A stretch of DNA of 64,000 bases from Pseudomonas veronii (GTDB lineage Bacteria; Pseudomonadota; Gammaproteobacteria; Pseudomonadales; Pseudomonadaceae), in contig NZ_JYLL01000024.1 in the NCBI RefSeq assembly GCF_001439695.1, forward strand, positions 27,090 through 91,089, read 5' to 3'. This document shows positions 32,974 to 41,855 of this stretch, piece by piece. Under the pieces are notes generated by a model. The model saw nothing but the letters and a program-made list of their open reading frames with translations, searched no databases and was not told the origin of the DNA. Positions within the stretch are counted from its first letter, which is position 1; every line of letters begins with the position of its first letter. The position numbers and the translations under genes were made by a program.

Positions 32974-33450
32974 ATGACCCTGAAGACCATCGAAGGTACC
33001 TTCATCGCCCCCAAAGGCCGCTACGCCCTGGTGGTTGGCCGCTTCAACAGCTTCGTGGTTGAAAGCCTGGTAAGCGGTGCCGTGGACGCCCTGGTTCGCC
33101 ACGGTGTGAGCGAGAGCGACATCACCATCATCCGTGCCCCTGGCGCCTTCGAAATTCCACTGGTTGCGCAAAAAGTTGCGCAACGGGGTGAATACGCGGC
33201 GATCGTCGCCCTGGGCGCGGTCATTCGTGGCGGTACGCCGCACTTCGAATACGTGGCTGGCGAATGCACCAAGGGCCTGGCCCAGGTGTCCATGGAGTTC
33301 GGCGTACCGGTTGCATTCGGCGTGCTGACCGTGGATTCGATCGAACAAGCCATCGAACGTTCCGGCACCAAGGCCGGTAACAAAGGTGCTGAAGCTGCCC
33401 TGTCCGCCCTGGAAATGGTCAGCCTGCTGGCGCAGTTGGAGGCCAAGTGA
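32974..33450 (+). CDS. ribH: 6,7-dimethyl-8-ribityllumazine synthase
   Basis: Penultimate riboflavin step; forms large oligomeric shells. It has 158 residues. The substrate-binding segments VVGRFNSFVVESLV, APGAFEIPLVAQK, GAVIRGGTPHFEYVAGECTKGL and FGVLTVDSIEQA are all conserved. The TGA overlaps the GTG of nusB. Confidence 0.97.
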   Translation: MTLKTIEGTFIAPKGRYALVVGRFNSFVVESLVSGAVDALVRHGVSESDITIIRAPGAFEIPLVAQKVAQRGEYAAIVALGAVIRGGTPHFEYVAGECTKGLAQVSMEFGVPVAFGVLTVDSIEQAIERSGTKAGNKGAEAALSALEMVSLLAQLEAK

Positions 33451-33947
33451 TTTCCGACGAGAGCGATCGTTTCAACCCGCGCGACCCACGCCCAGCCGAC
33501 GCCGGCAAGCCGTCCAAGAGCGTCAAGCGTCGCGAAGCGCGTCAGCTTGCGACCCAGGCGCTGTATCAGTGGCACATGGCGAAAACCTCGCTGAACGAAA
33601 TCGAAGCGCAATTTCGCGTCGATAACGATTTCAGTGACGTCGATGCCAGCTACTTCCACGACATCCTGCACGGCGTCCCGGCCAATAAGACCGAGATCGA
33701 CATCGCGCTGGCACCGTGCCTGGACCTGACCCTCGACGAGCTGGACCCGGTTGAACTGGCCGTACTGCGCCTGTCCACCTGGGAACTGCTCAAGCGCGTC
33801 GACGTGCCGTACCGCGTGGTGATCAACGAAGGCATCGAACTGGCGAAAGTCTACGGTTCGACCGACGGTCACAAGTTCGTCAACGGCGTGCTCGACAAGC
33901 TGGCCCCGCGCCTGCGCGAAGCCGAAGTGAAGGAACACAAGCGCTGA
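33447..33947 (+). CDS. nusB: Transcription antitermination protein NusB
   Basis: Forms a complex with S10 (NusE) on boxA RNA for antitermination at rRNA operons. It has 166 residues, with an extra N-terminal tail before the core RREARQLATQALYQWHMA; LRLSTWELLKRVDVPYRVVINEGIELAKVYGSTDGHKFVNGVLDKLA is the conserved C-terminal half. It starts with GTG overlapping the ribH stop (GTGA), so translation is coupled. Confidence 0.96.
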   Translation: MISDESDRFNPRDPRPADAGKPSKSVKRREARQLATQALYQWHMAKTSLNEIEAQFRVDNDFSDVDASYFHDILHGVPANKTEIDIALAPCLDLTLDELDPVELAVLRLSTWELLKRVDVPYRVVINEGIELAKVYGSTDGHKFVNGVLDKLAPRLREAEVKEHKR

Positions 33948-33965
33948 TCCGCGCTTGAGTTCTCG

Positions 33966-34931
33966 ATGGGCGAGTTTGAGCTGATCCGCAAATACTTCGC
34001 CGCCGCGCCTTGTGCGCAGGGCGGCGAGGGCATTGCCCTGGGGATCGGCGATGACTGCGCCTTGCTGGCGCTCCCCGCCGGGGAGCAGTTGGCAATCTCC
34101 ACCGATACCTTGGTGGCCGGCGTGCATTTCGCCGCCCCCTGTGATCCGTTCCTGCTCGGCCAGCGCTCGCTGGCCGTGGCGGTGAGCGATCTGGCCGCCA
34201 TGGGCGCCGACCCCATCGCGTTTACCCTGGCCCTCACAACCCCCACCGTCGATGCCGATTGGCTGCAACGCTATGCCCAGGGTTTGAACGCCATGGCGCA
34301 GAGCTGTCGGGTGGGCCTGGTCGGCGGCGACACCACGCGCGGGCCGCTGAGCTTGACCATGACCGTGTTCGGCCGTGTGCCGGCCGGGCAAGCGTTGACC
34401 CGCAGCGGTGCGCGGCCGGGTGACTTGCTGTGTGTGGGCGGGGAATTGGGCAACGCGGCGGGAGCGCTGCCGTTGGTGCTGGGCCAGCGCAGCGCCGAGG
34501 CCAGCATCGCCGACCCGCTGCTGGCGCATTACTGGTCGCCGCAACCGCAGTTGGCCCTGGGCGTTGCCCTTCGGGGCAAGGCGACGTCTGCAATGGATAT
34601 TTCCGACGGGCTCCTGGCCGATTGTGGGCATATCGCCAAGGCATCGGCTGTCAGCCTGCTGGTCGAGCGCCAGCGACTGCCGTTATCCAAGGCCTTGCTC
34701 GCGTTTGTCGGCGATGACGTGGCGCGGGTGGCGGCCTTGAGTGGCGGCGACGACTATGTGTTGGTGTTCACCCTGCCACCGGCCGCGCTGGCACCATTGC
34801 TGGCGGGCGGCTGGCCGGTGCATGTGATCGGCCGGGTCGAGGCGGGGCAGGGCGTGACGCTGCTCGACGCGAACGGGCGCGACATCACCCCGGCCGTTCG
34901 CGGTTATCAACATTTTCGCGAGACGCCCTGA
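33966..34931 (+). CDS. thiL: Thiamine-monophosphate kinase
   Basis: Phosphorylates thiamine monophosphate to the active diphosphate. It has 321 residues. The opening MGEFELIRKYFA, the Mg-binding GIGDDCALL and VAVSDLAAMGADP motifs, and MDISDGLLAD are family signatures. It lies 18 bases after nusB. In the pseudomonads I know, pgpA normally follows; here there is only a 142-base gap before ribA. Confidence 0.96.
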   Translation: MGEFELIRKYFAAAPCAQGGEGIALGIGDDCALLALPAGEQLAISTDTLVAGVHFAAPCDPFLLGQRSLAVAVSDLAAMGADPIAFTLALTTPTVDADWLQRYAQGLNAMAQSCRVGLVGGDTTRGPLSLTMTVFGRVPAGQALTRSGARPGDLLCVGGELGNAAGALPLVLGQRSAEASIADPLLAHYWSPQPQLALGVALRGKATSAMDISDGLLADCGHIAKASAVSLLVERQRLPLSKALLAFVGDDVARVAALSGGDDYVLVFTLPPAALAPLLAGGWPVHVIGRVEAGQGVTLLDANGRDITPAVRGYQHFRETP

Positions 34932-34980
34932 GTCAGCATTCAGACCTGCATAGAACCGAGACGAAGGCCAATCGAGCCGA

Positions 34981-34994
34981 TTGATCTTTATCAA
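34981..34994. promoter_or_regulatory. Perfect ANR/FNR-type box upstream of ribA
   Basis: TTGATCTTTATCAA matches TTGAT-N4-ATCAA exactly. It is 80 bases before the ribA GTG; a TACAAT (35032-35037) may be the -10 of ribA, which would put the box near -56. The gene it controls and the sign of control are inferred. Confidence 0.55.
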
Positions 34995-35073
34995 CGATAA
35001 TTCAGCTTAAGCGTCTGTAGGAACGTGCTGTTACAATGCCCGCCTCTGTGAAATCTGAAATCAGGAGCACACG

Positions 35074-35691
35074 GTGCCCGTCGTTTTCGTCGCTGCTTCC
35101 AAGCTGCCTACCCCTTTTGCCATGTTCACCATGCATGGCTTCCTCGAAGAAGCCAACGGGCGCGAGCACGTCGTGCTCAGCCTGGGCGATATCGCCGATG
35201 GCGCGCCGGTACTGGGCCGCATCCACTCCGAGTGCCTGACCGGCGACGCGCTGTTCAGCCAGCGCTGCGACTGTGGTTCGCAACTGGAAGCGGCGATGCG
35301 CGCCATTGCCCATGAAGGCCGCGGCATCTTGCTGTACTTGCGCCAGGAAGGTCGTGGCATTGGCCTGCTGAATAAAATCCGCGCCTACGAGTTGCAGGAC
35401 GGCGGCGCGGACACCGTTGAAGCCAACGAGCGCCTGGGCTTTGCCGCCGACCAGCGTGACTACGGCATCTGCCTGCCGATGCTGGAGCACCTGGGCGTGA
35501 AATCCCTGCGCCTGATGACCAACAACCCGCGCAAGGTCAAAGCCTTGACCGAGATGGGCATCACCGTCGCCGAGCGCGTGCCGCTGCATACCGGGCACAA
35601 CCCGCACAACAAGCTCTACCTGGCGACCAAAGCCAGCAAGCTCGACCACATGATGGGCAACGAACACCAGGGCGAGGTCGACCGCGCGTGA
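35074..35691 (+). CDS. ribA: GTP cyclohydrolase II
   Basis: First committed step of riboflavin synthesis. It has 205 residues. The zinc ligands C54, C65 and C67 are intact in SECLTGDALFSQRCDCGSQL, and RQEGRGIGLLNKIRAYELQD and NNPRKVKALTEMGI are conserved. The GTG start at 35074 has AGGAG at proper spacing. It supplies the activity missing from the RibBA C-terminal domain. It is coupled by GTGA overlap to the next gene. Confidence 0.96.
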   Translation: MPVVFVAASKLPTPFAMFTMHGFLEEANGREHVVLSLGDIADGAPVLGRIHSECLTGDALFSQRCDCGSQLEAAMRAIAHEGRGILLYLRQEGRGIGLLNKIRAYELQDGGADTVEANERLGFAADQRDYGICLPMLEHLGVKSLRLMTNNPRKVKALTEMGITVAERVPLHTGHNPHNKLYLATKASKLDHMMGNEHQGEVDRA

Positions 35692-36107
35692 CTCGAGGCC
35701 AGGTGAAACGGCGACTGTCCTTCAATTGGTGGCAGTACCTGGCGCTGGCGTTGCTGCCATTGTTCGTGATCAACCTGGTGTTCGCTCAGGCCGAACCGCT
35801 GTTGCCGGTGCTGGCCATGCCGTTCTTCATTGCGGGCGTGGCCTCGATGTTTCTCAGCCTGCGCTATTTTCATGGCTATAAACATGCGTTGATCGCCACC
35901 TCTAAAGCCCTCGATACCGCAGAAGAGCCGGCGGCCTGGATCACCCTTGCCGCCCGTCGGCGCACGGCGTTGCTGATTGCCTCCGTGCCGGCCTGGATCG
36001 GTGCGCTGGCGGTATTCGTCGGCCTGGAAGCGGTGCCGTTGTTCCTGCTGGCGTTGTCGACCCTGGTGTTGTTTTACCTCTACCGCATCCCGCGTCAATT
36101 GGGATGA
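35688..36107 (+). CDS. Small integral membrane protein of unknown function
   Basis: A 139-residue protein with about four hydrophobic helices (YLALALLPLFVINLVFA; VLAMPFFIAGVASMFLSL; ALLIASVPAWIGALAVFVGL; LFLLALSTLVLFYLYRI). I do not recognise a family. GTG start overlapping the ribA stop and a stop overlapping the btuF start (ATGA) place it in an operon ribA-this-btuF. Its function may relate to either neighbour; nothing in the sequence decides it. Confidence 0.72.
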   Translation: MTRGQVKRRLSFNWWQYLALALLPLFVINLVFAQAEPLLPVLAMPFFIAGVASMFLSLRYFHGYKHALIATSKALDTAEEPAAWITLAARRRTALLIASVPAWIGALAVFVGLEAVPLFLLALSTLVLFYLYRIPRQLG

Positions 36108-36904
36108 AGCCTCGCTGGCTGGCGCTCCTGCTGCTGGCGTTCGCTGCCCAGGCCCTGGCGGTCGAGCGGGTGGTCAGCCTGGCGCCGTCGCTGTCGGAAA
36201 TCGTGGTTGAACTGGGCGCTGCCGACCTGTTGGTGGGCGTGCTCGATGGCGGCGAGCGGCCAGCGGCGCTGGCGAAGGTCGCGTCGGTCGGGCGCTATGG
36301 GCAATTGAACATCGAGCGCTTGCTCAGCCTCAAGCCCGACCTGATCCTGCTCTGGCCCGGCAGCATCGGCCCGGCCCAGCGTGAACAGTTGCAGCGCCTG
36401 AATATCCCGGTCTACATCGCCGAACCCCATAACCTCGAACAACTGACCCAGCAGGTCCAGGCCATCGCCGAGCAACTGGGGCGCGCCGACGCCGGCCGGC
36501 AATTGTCTGCGCAGTTGCGCCAACGCCTGGCCGGGTTGCGCCAGCGCTATCAGCGTGCCGAACCCTTGCGGGTGTTTTACCAAGTGTGGAGCCCGCCTTT
36601 GTACACCGTGGGCGGTGGGCAGATCATCAGCGATGCGCTGAGTGTGTGCGGCGCGCGCAATGTGTTCGACGACCTCACGCTGCCCGCGCCGCAGGTCAGC
36701 GTCGAGTCGGTGCTGCAGCGCAACCCCGGGGTGATTCTGGCGGCGGATCAACCGCAGTTGGATGCCTGGAAAGCCTGGCCGCAGCTGGCGGCGGTGGCGC
36801 AGGGGCGTTTGCTGTTGGTTCCGGACAAGGGGCTGGAACGGCCGAGCGGGCAGATGTTGGAAGCCTTGGCGCGGTTGTGTCAGGTGATTGCGCCGAACCG
36901 CTGA
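36104..36904 (+). CDS. btuF: Cobalamin-binding periplasmic protein BtuF-like
   Basis: A 266-residue class III substrate-binding protein: signal peptide MKPRWLALLLLAFAAQALA, then VERVVSLAPSLSEIVVELGAADLLVGV, the usual BtuF/FecB opening, and IERLLSLKPDLILLWPG. The convergent neighbour is a BtuB-like receptor, which supports a vitamin B12 role; no btuC/D transporter genes lie in this window. Confidence 0.83.
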   Translation: MKPRWLALLLLAFAAQALAVERVVSLAPSLSEIVVELGAADLLVGVLDGGERPAALAKVASVGRYGQLNIERLLSLKPDLILLWPGSIGPAQREQLQRLNIPVYIAEPHNLEQLTQQVQAIAEQLGRADAGRQLSAQLRQRLAGLRQRYQRAEPLRVFYQVWSPPLYTVGGGQIISDALSVCGARNVFDDLTLPAPQVSVESVLQRNPGVILAADQPQLDAWKAWPQLAAVAQGRLLLVPDKGLERPSGQMLEALARLCQVIAPNR

Positions 36905-36932
36905 CGCAATCGCAGGCACGCCGACGTTTCTA

Positions 36933-38825
36933 TCAGAGCGTCGGCGTCCAGGTCACGCCAACCCTCCACACCCGACCTTCTTCCCGATAGTCCTGATTGT
37001 TCAGGAACGCCGGATCGTCATAGCTGTAACGTGCCCGAGCGTAAGTCTTGTCCAGCACGTTATCGACTTTCAGCGACAACGCCACTTCCCGGCTGAGCGC
37101 CCAACTGCTGCGCAGCCCGAGCAAGGCATAACCGCCCAGGCGATTGCGATTGGCTTCGTCGTCGTAGCTGCTGCTGATCGCCTGCCAGCTCGCACCGACG
37201 CCGAGTTGATCGAATTGCCGATCCAGGTCCAGGTTCAGGGTGCGCCGCGCACGGCGGGCGAGGGTGTGGCCGCTGTCGCGGTCGCGCGGGTCGATCAGCG
37301 AAACGCCCAGGTTGCCCTGCCAGCCGAACAGCTCGTGCTTGAGCGCGGCTTCAAAACCATTGATCCGCGCCGCTGCGACGTTCTGCGGTTTGCCGCCGTC
37401 GAGAATGATCGCGTCGCTCAAGTCGGTGCGGTACAGCGAGGTTTCCAGGCGCGTGTGGTCGCCGAGCTGGCTGCGCCATTGCAATTCGTAACTCTTCGAC
37501 GTCTCGGGCTGAAGATTCGGGTTGCTGTACTGCGTGTCCGGGTAATAGAGGTCATTGAAGGTCGGCGCGCGGAAGCCTTCGCTGTAGCTGAGCAGCACAT
37601 CGTTGTCGGGGTTGATCGGCACGGTGAGGGTGCCGCTCCAGCTGTTCTGGCTGCCAAACTGTTGGTTCTGGTCATGGCGCAGGCCCAGTTCGGTGGAAAA
37701 CCACTCGCTGCGGAAACGATGCTGGACAAAGGCGGCGCGGTTCCAGCGGCTGTTTTCGGTAAACGTGGTGGAGCCGTGGAAGCGGTCTTCGTACCAGTCG
37801 CCGCCGAGGATCAAGCTGTTGCGCTCATTCAGGGTCAGGTCGTTCTGCCAGTTGAGCGAGTCGCGGTAGGTGTTGAATACGCTGAAGTCATCGCTGAGCG
37901 TATCGCGCTTGGTATCGCGGTTCTCGCTGTGGCCCAGTTCCAGGCGCGATTGCCAGCGTTCGCTGAGGCGGGCGTCGGCATAGCCGCTGGCGCTGCTCAC
38001 GGCGTAGTCGGTGTAGGGTTTCTGGCCGACGCTCTGGTCGGTGGCGACGTCGTAGCGGCCGAAGCTGTTGTCGTACTCCGACTTGCCGCGGCTATCCAAC
38101 AGGTTGAAACCGGCTTCCAACGCGTCACTGAAACTGTGGCTGAGGTTCAGGCTGACGGACTGGTTGCGGTAGGCATCATGGTCGCCATCGCTGGGAAACG
38201 AGGTGTGTGTCGAGTTGATGCCGGCGCTTTCATCCAGGCTCGCGCCCAGGTTGAAGCGCGTGTGTTCGTCGCCGCCGGACAGCCCGAGGCTGCGCTCCCA
38301 GCTCTGGTGGCTGCCGAAGCCCAACCGCAGGCGCGGTTGCAGGCCCTGTTCGGCGTTGCGCCGGGTAAACACCTGGATCACCCCGCCAATTGCATCGCTG
38401 CCGTAGATCACCGAGCGCGAGCCGCGCAGTACTTCGACGCGCTCGATCTGGTCCACATTCAGGTATTGCAGGCCGCTGTCGCCGGAGGTGGCGTTGGCGA
38501 TGCGCTGGCCGTCCACCAGCACCAGGCTTTGCGCGGACTTGGTGCCGCGCAGGTAGATGCCCGGCAAACTGCCACGGCCGCCGGTGGGCGCCACTTGCAC
38601 GCCGGGCACGCGGCTGAGCAGGTCGGTCAGGCTGGTGGGTTGCAGGCGGTCGATGTCGTCGCGGGTGAAGACGGTGTTGGCGGCGCTGCTGTCGTTGCGC
38701 GCCTGGACCTGGCGGTTGGCGCTGATGACCACGTCGGGGAGTTTCAGCGCGGCGTCGCGGGTGTCGGCGAGCAGGTCGTGGGCTGGCAGAAGCAGCAAGG
38801 GCAGGGCAAGGCGCAGGTGATTCAT
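36933..38825 (-). CDS. btuB: TonB-dependent vitamin B12 receptor BtuB
   Basis: Outer-membrane receptor of 630 residues. A signal peptide (MNHLRLALPLLLLPAHDLLA) is followed by the TonB box region (LPDVVISANRQ), a plug (VPGVQVAPTGGRGSLPGIYLRG, RGSRSVIYGSDAIGGVIQVF) and a 22-strand barrel ending GVTWTPTL. It has BtuB-type length and plug sequence. An ATG four codons upstream (38837) is an alternative start; neither has a strong Shine-Dalgarno. The upstream space is filled by a REPIN, and no cobalamin riboswitch is recognisable. Confidence 0.87.
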   Translation of the reverse strand: MNHLRLALPLLLLPAHDLLADTRDAALKLPDVVISANRQVQARNDSSAANTVFTRDDIDRLQPTSLTDLLSRVPGVQVAPTGGRGSLPGIYLRGTKSAQSLVLVDGQRIANATSGDSGLQYLNVDQIERVEVLRGSRSVIYGSDAIGGVIQVFTRRNAEQGLQPRLRLGFGSHQSWERSLGLSGGDEHTRFNLGASLDESAGINSTHTSFPSDGDHDAYRNQSVSLNLSHSFSDALEAGFNLLDSRGKSEYDNSFGRYDVATDQSVGQKPYTDYAVSSASGYADARLSERWQSRLELGHSENRDTKRDTLSDDFSVFNTYRDSLNWQNDLTLNERNSLILGGDWYEDRFHGSTTFTENSRWNRAAFVQHRFRSEWFSTELGLRHDQNQQFGSQNSWSGTLTVPINPDNDVLLSYSEGFRAPTFNDLYYPDTQYSNPNLQPETSKSYELQWRSQLGDHTRLETSLYRTDLSDAIILDGGKPQNVAAARINGFEAALKHELFGWQGNLGVSLIDPRDRDSGHTLARRARRTLNLDLDRQFDQLGVGASWQAISSSYDDEANRNRLGGYALLGLRSSWALSREVALSLKVDNVLDKTYARARYSYDDPAFLNNQDYREEGRVWRVGVTWTPTL

Positions 38826-38844
38826 AGAGCGGTCCATAGCTTTT

Positions 38845-38944
38845 TGTAGGAGCGAGCTTGCTCGCGAAAAACCTGAGGACGCCGCGTGCATACAGAGTGC
38901 ACGCGTCATCGTTGACGTTTTTCGCGAGCAAGCTCGCTCCTACA
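38845..38944. repeat. REPIN (GTAGGAGCGAGC family), second copy
   Basis: TGTAGGAGCGAGCTTGCTCG at the left is mirrored at the right by CGAGCAAGCTCGCTCCTACA; the interior, read on the minus strand, resembles the REPIN at 27191-27290. It occupies the whole space between the dxs stop and the btuB start, so both dxs termination and btuB leader RNA may include it. Confidence 0.92.
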
Positions 38945-38958
38945 GAAGTCTCGGGGGG

Positions 38959-40857
38959 TTATAAACCCAGGAGTGTCATGCGTTCGCGGACCGACGCCTC
39001 GATACCCGCCTCGTCGAGCCCGCACTCGGCGAGCATCTGCGCCGGCTTGGCGTGTTCGACGTACACATCCGGCAAGCCCAGGTGCAGCACCGACTTGAGG
39101 ATGTTCTCGCGCGCCAGGAACTCGCTGACCGCCGCACCGGCACCGCCCATGATGGCGTTTTCTTCGACCGTCACCAGCAGTTCATGGCCGGCGGCGATCT
39201 CGCGCACCAGTGCTTCATCCAGCGGTTTGACGAAACGCATGTCGACCACGGTGGCGTCGATCTTCTCGGCGACTTTCAGGGCTTCGGCCAGTTGCACGCC
39301 GAACACCAGGAACGCGGTCTTGCTGCCTTGGCGTCGCACAATGCCCTTGCCGATTTCGATCGGCGCCAGGTCTTTTTCGATCACCGCGTTCGGGCCGGTG
39401 CCGCGCGGGTAGCGCACGGCGGCCGGGCCGTTGTAGAGGTGGCCGGTGCTGAGCATCTTGCGCAGTTCGTTTTCGTCGCTCGGCGTCATCACCAGCATGC
39501 CGGGGATGCAACGCAGGTAGGACAGGTCGAAGCTGCCGGCGTGGGTCGGGCCGTCTTCGCCGACCAGTCCGGCGCGGTCGATGGCGAACAGTACGTCGAG
39601 GTGCTGCACCGCGACGTCATGCACCAACTGGTCATAAGCGCGCTGCAGGAAGGTGGAGTAGATCGCCACCACCGGCTTGGCGCCTTCGCAGGCCATGCCT
39701 GCGGCGAATGTCACCGCGTGCTGCTCAGCGATGGCGACGTCGAAGTAGCGCAGCGGGAAACGCTCGCTGAACGCCACCAGGTCGGAACCTTCCTTCATCG
39801 CCGGGGTAATCCCCACCAGGCGCGGGTCGGCGGCGGCCATGTCGCACAGCCATTCGCCGAACACACCGGAGTACTTTGGCCCGCTGGCTTTTTTCGGCGC
39901 GGCGGCGGGGGCGTCCAGGGGGTCGAGCTTGGTGATCGCGTGGTAACCGATCGGGTCGACTTCCGCCGGGGCGAAGCCTTTGCCTTTCTTGGTGACGATG
40001 TGCAGGAACTGCGGGCCTTTGAGGTCACGCATGTTGCGCAGCGTGGCGATCAGGGTCGGCAGGTCGTGGCCGTCGATGGGGCCGATGTAGTTCCAGCCCA
40101 GCTCTTCGAACAGCGTGCCGGGCACCAGCATGCCTTTGGCATATTCTTCGGTGCGGCGGGCAATTTCCCACGCGCCGGGCAAGCGCGACAGCACTTTCTT
40201 ACTGCCTTCGCGCATGCTGGCGTAGGTCCGGCTGGAAAGGATCTTCGCCAGGTAGTTGGACAGGCCGCCGACATTGCGCGAGATCGACATGTCGTTGTCG
40301 TTGAGGATCACCAGCATGTTGGCGTCCACTTCCGGCGCATGGTTCAGCGCCTCGAAGGCCATGCCGGCGGTCAGCGCGCCGTCACCGATCACCGCAATCG
40401 CCTTGCGATCGCTGCCTTGCAGGCGCGAGGCAATCGCCATGCCCAGCGCGGCACTGATCGAGGTGCTGGAGTGGCCGACGCCAAAGGTGTCGTACTCGCT
40501 CTCCGAGCGACGCGGGAAGGCGGCGATGCCGTCCTTCTGGCGCAGGGTGCTCATGCGCTCGCGACGGCCGGTGAGGATTTTATGCGGATACGCCTGATGG
40601 CCTACGTCCCACACCAGCCGGTCGTCCGGGGTGTCGAACACGTAATGCAGCGCGATGGTCAGCTCGATGACGCCCAGGCCGGCACCGAAATGCCCACCGG
40701 TCTGGCCGACCGTGTAGAGCAATTCCAGGCGCAATTCATCGGCCAGGGTTACCAGCTCGGCTTCACCCAGACGACGCAGGCCGTCCGGCGTGACAGCACG
40801 GTCGAGCAGAGGCGTGGACGGGCGTTTGCGGGGAATCTCTTGAAACGTCGTGGGCAT
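38959..40857 (-). CDS. dxs: 1-deoxy-D-xylulose-5-phosphate synthase
   Basis: First enzyme of the MEP isoprenoid pathway, thiamine-diphosphate dependent. It has 632 residues. The TPP-binding motif GDGALTAGMAFEALNHAPEVDANMLVILNDN is intact; the transketolase domain contains FAIDRAGLVGEDGPTHAGSFDLSYL; the opening RPSTPLLDRAVTPDGLRRL is typical. The gene cluster with ispA and xseB downstream of the start is conserved; ThiL in the same window provides the cofactor. Confidence 0.97.
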   Translation of the reverse strand: MPTTFQEIPRKRPSTPLLDRAVTPDGLRRLGEAELVTLADELRLELLYTVGQTGGHFGAGLGVIELTIALHYVFDTPDDRLVWDVGHQAYPHKILTGRRERMSTLRQKDGIAAFPRRSESEYDTFGVGHSSTSISAALGMAIASRLQGSDRKAIAVIGDGALTAGMAFEALNHAPEVDANMLVILNDNDMSISRNVGGLSNYLAKILSSRTYASMREGSKKVLSRLPGAWEIARRTEEYAKGMLVPGTLFEELGWNYIGPIDGHDLPTLIATLRNMRDLKGPQFLHIVTKKGKGFAPAEVDPIGYHAITKLDPLDAPAAAPKKASGPKYSGVFGEWLCDMAAADPRLVGITPAMKEGSDLVAFSERFPLRYFDVAIAEQHAVTFAAGMACEGAKPVVAIYSTFLQRAYDQLVHDVAVQHLDVLFAIDRAGLVGEDGPTHAGSFDLSYLRCIPGMLVMTPSDENELRKMLSTGHLYNGPAAVRYPRGTGPNAVIEKDLAPIEIGKGIVRRQGSKTAFLVFGVQLAEALKVAEKIDATVVDMRFVKPLDEALVREIAAGHELLVTVEENAIMGGAGAAVSEFLARENILKSVLHLGLPDVYVEHAKPAQMLAECGLDEAGIEASVRERMTLLGL

Positions 40858-40967
40858 CAGGCGAATCGTTATAGGTATAGAAGAGGCGGCAGTTTACCTC
40901 AAGCATCGCAAACTGCCCACGCAGAGCACCGAACTTGACCGATATGTGGCTGTAATGGCCGCGGTTA

Positions 40968-41855
40968 TCAGTGACGACGTTCGACGATGTACCGCGCCAG
41001 GTCTCGCAGGGGCTCGGCTGCTGCGTCGAAAGGTCGCAGGGCGGCCAGGGCCTGGTCGCGCAGTTCCAGGGCATAGGCCTTGGCGGCATCCAGCCCGAGC
41101 AGCGCAGGATAAGTCGGTTTGTCCCGTGCGATATCGGCGCCCTGGCGTTTGCCCAGGGTGGCGGTGTCACTTTCTACGTCGAGAATGTCGTCCTGCACCT
41201 GGAACGCCAGGCCGATGGCCCCGGAGTAAACCTGCAAGGCCGCCAATTGCGCGGCTTCGGCACGCCCACTGGCCAGGGCGCCCAGGTGGACGGCGGCTTC
41301 GATCAGGGCGCCGGTCTTGTGCCGATGCATGTGTTCGAGGGCCTGTTGATCGAGCTTCTGGCCCACCGAGCCGAGATCGATGGCCTGGCCACCGACCATC
41401 CCGGCGGGGCCTGCGGCGACCGCCAGGGTGGTGACCATGCGCAAGCGGATCTCGGCATTCACGCTGCTCAAACTCGGGTCGAGCAATGCGCTGAACGCCA
41501 GGCTTTGCAGGCCATCGCCGGCGAGGATCGCGCAGGCTTCGTCAAAGGCTTTATGGGTGGTCGGCTGGCCGCGACGCAGGTCATCGTCGTCCATCGCCGG
41601 CAAATCGTCATGCACCAGGGAATAGGCGTGAATCAACTCCACCGCGCAGGCCGCGCCGTTGGCCTGTTCGGCAGGCGCGCCGAGGGCTTCGCATGCCGCA
41701 TAGGCCAGCAACGGGCGCACCCGCTTGCCGCCATTCATCACGCTGTAGCGCATGGCCTCGTAGAGCCGTTTCATTTCCGGGCTTGGCGCAACAAACAAGG
41801 GCTCCAGCGCCGCATTGACCCGGGCTTGGCTACTGGCCTGATACGCGTCGATCAT
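40968..41855 (-). CDS. ispA: Geranyl/farnesyl diphosphate synthase
   Basis: Prenyltransferase of 295 residues making farnesyl diphosphate. The first Asp-rich motif is HDDLPAMDDDDLRRGQPT, the second is QVQDDILDVESDTATLGKRQG, and MNGGKRVRPLLAYAACEA is the substrate-binding opening. Its ATG overlaps the xseB stop (ATGA). It feeds from the dxs pathway encoded 110 bases downstream. Confidence 0.96.
   Translation of the reverse strand: MIDAYQASSQARVNAALEPLFVAPSPEMKRLYEAMRYSVMNGGKRVRPLLAYAACEALGAPAEQANGAACAVELIHAYSLVHDDLPAMDDDDLRRGQPTTHKAFDEACAILAGDGLQSLAFSALLDPSLSSVNAEIRLRMVTTLAVAAGPAGMVGGQAIDLGSVGQKLDQQALEHMHRHKTGALIEAAVHLGALASGRAEAAQLAALQVYSGAIGLAFQVQDDILDVESDTATLGKRQGADIARDKPTYPALLGLDAAKAYALELRDQALAALRPFDAAAEPLRDLARYIVERRH

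Noticed and set aside
36888..38849. 653-codon plus-strand frame opposite btuB
   Set aside because: Valine/alanine-rich antisense shadow; BtuB signal, plug and barrel are clear on the minus strand.
39052..40938. 628-codon plus-strand frame opposite dxs
   Set aside because: Shadow frame; dxs has intact TPP and transketolase motifs.
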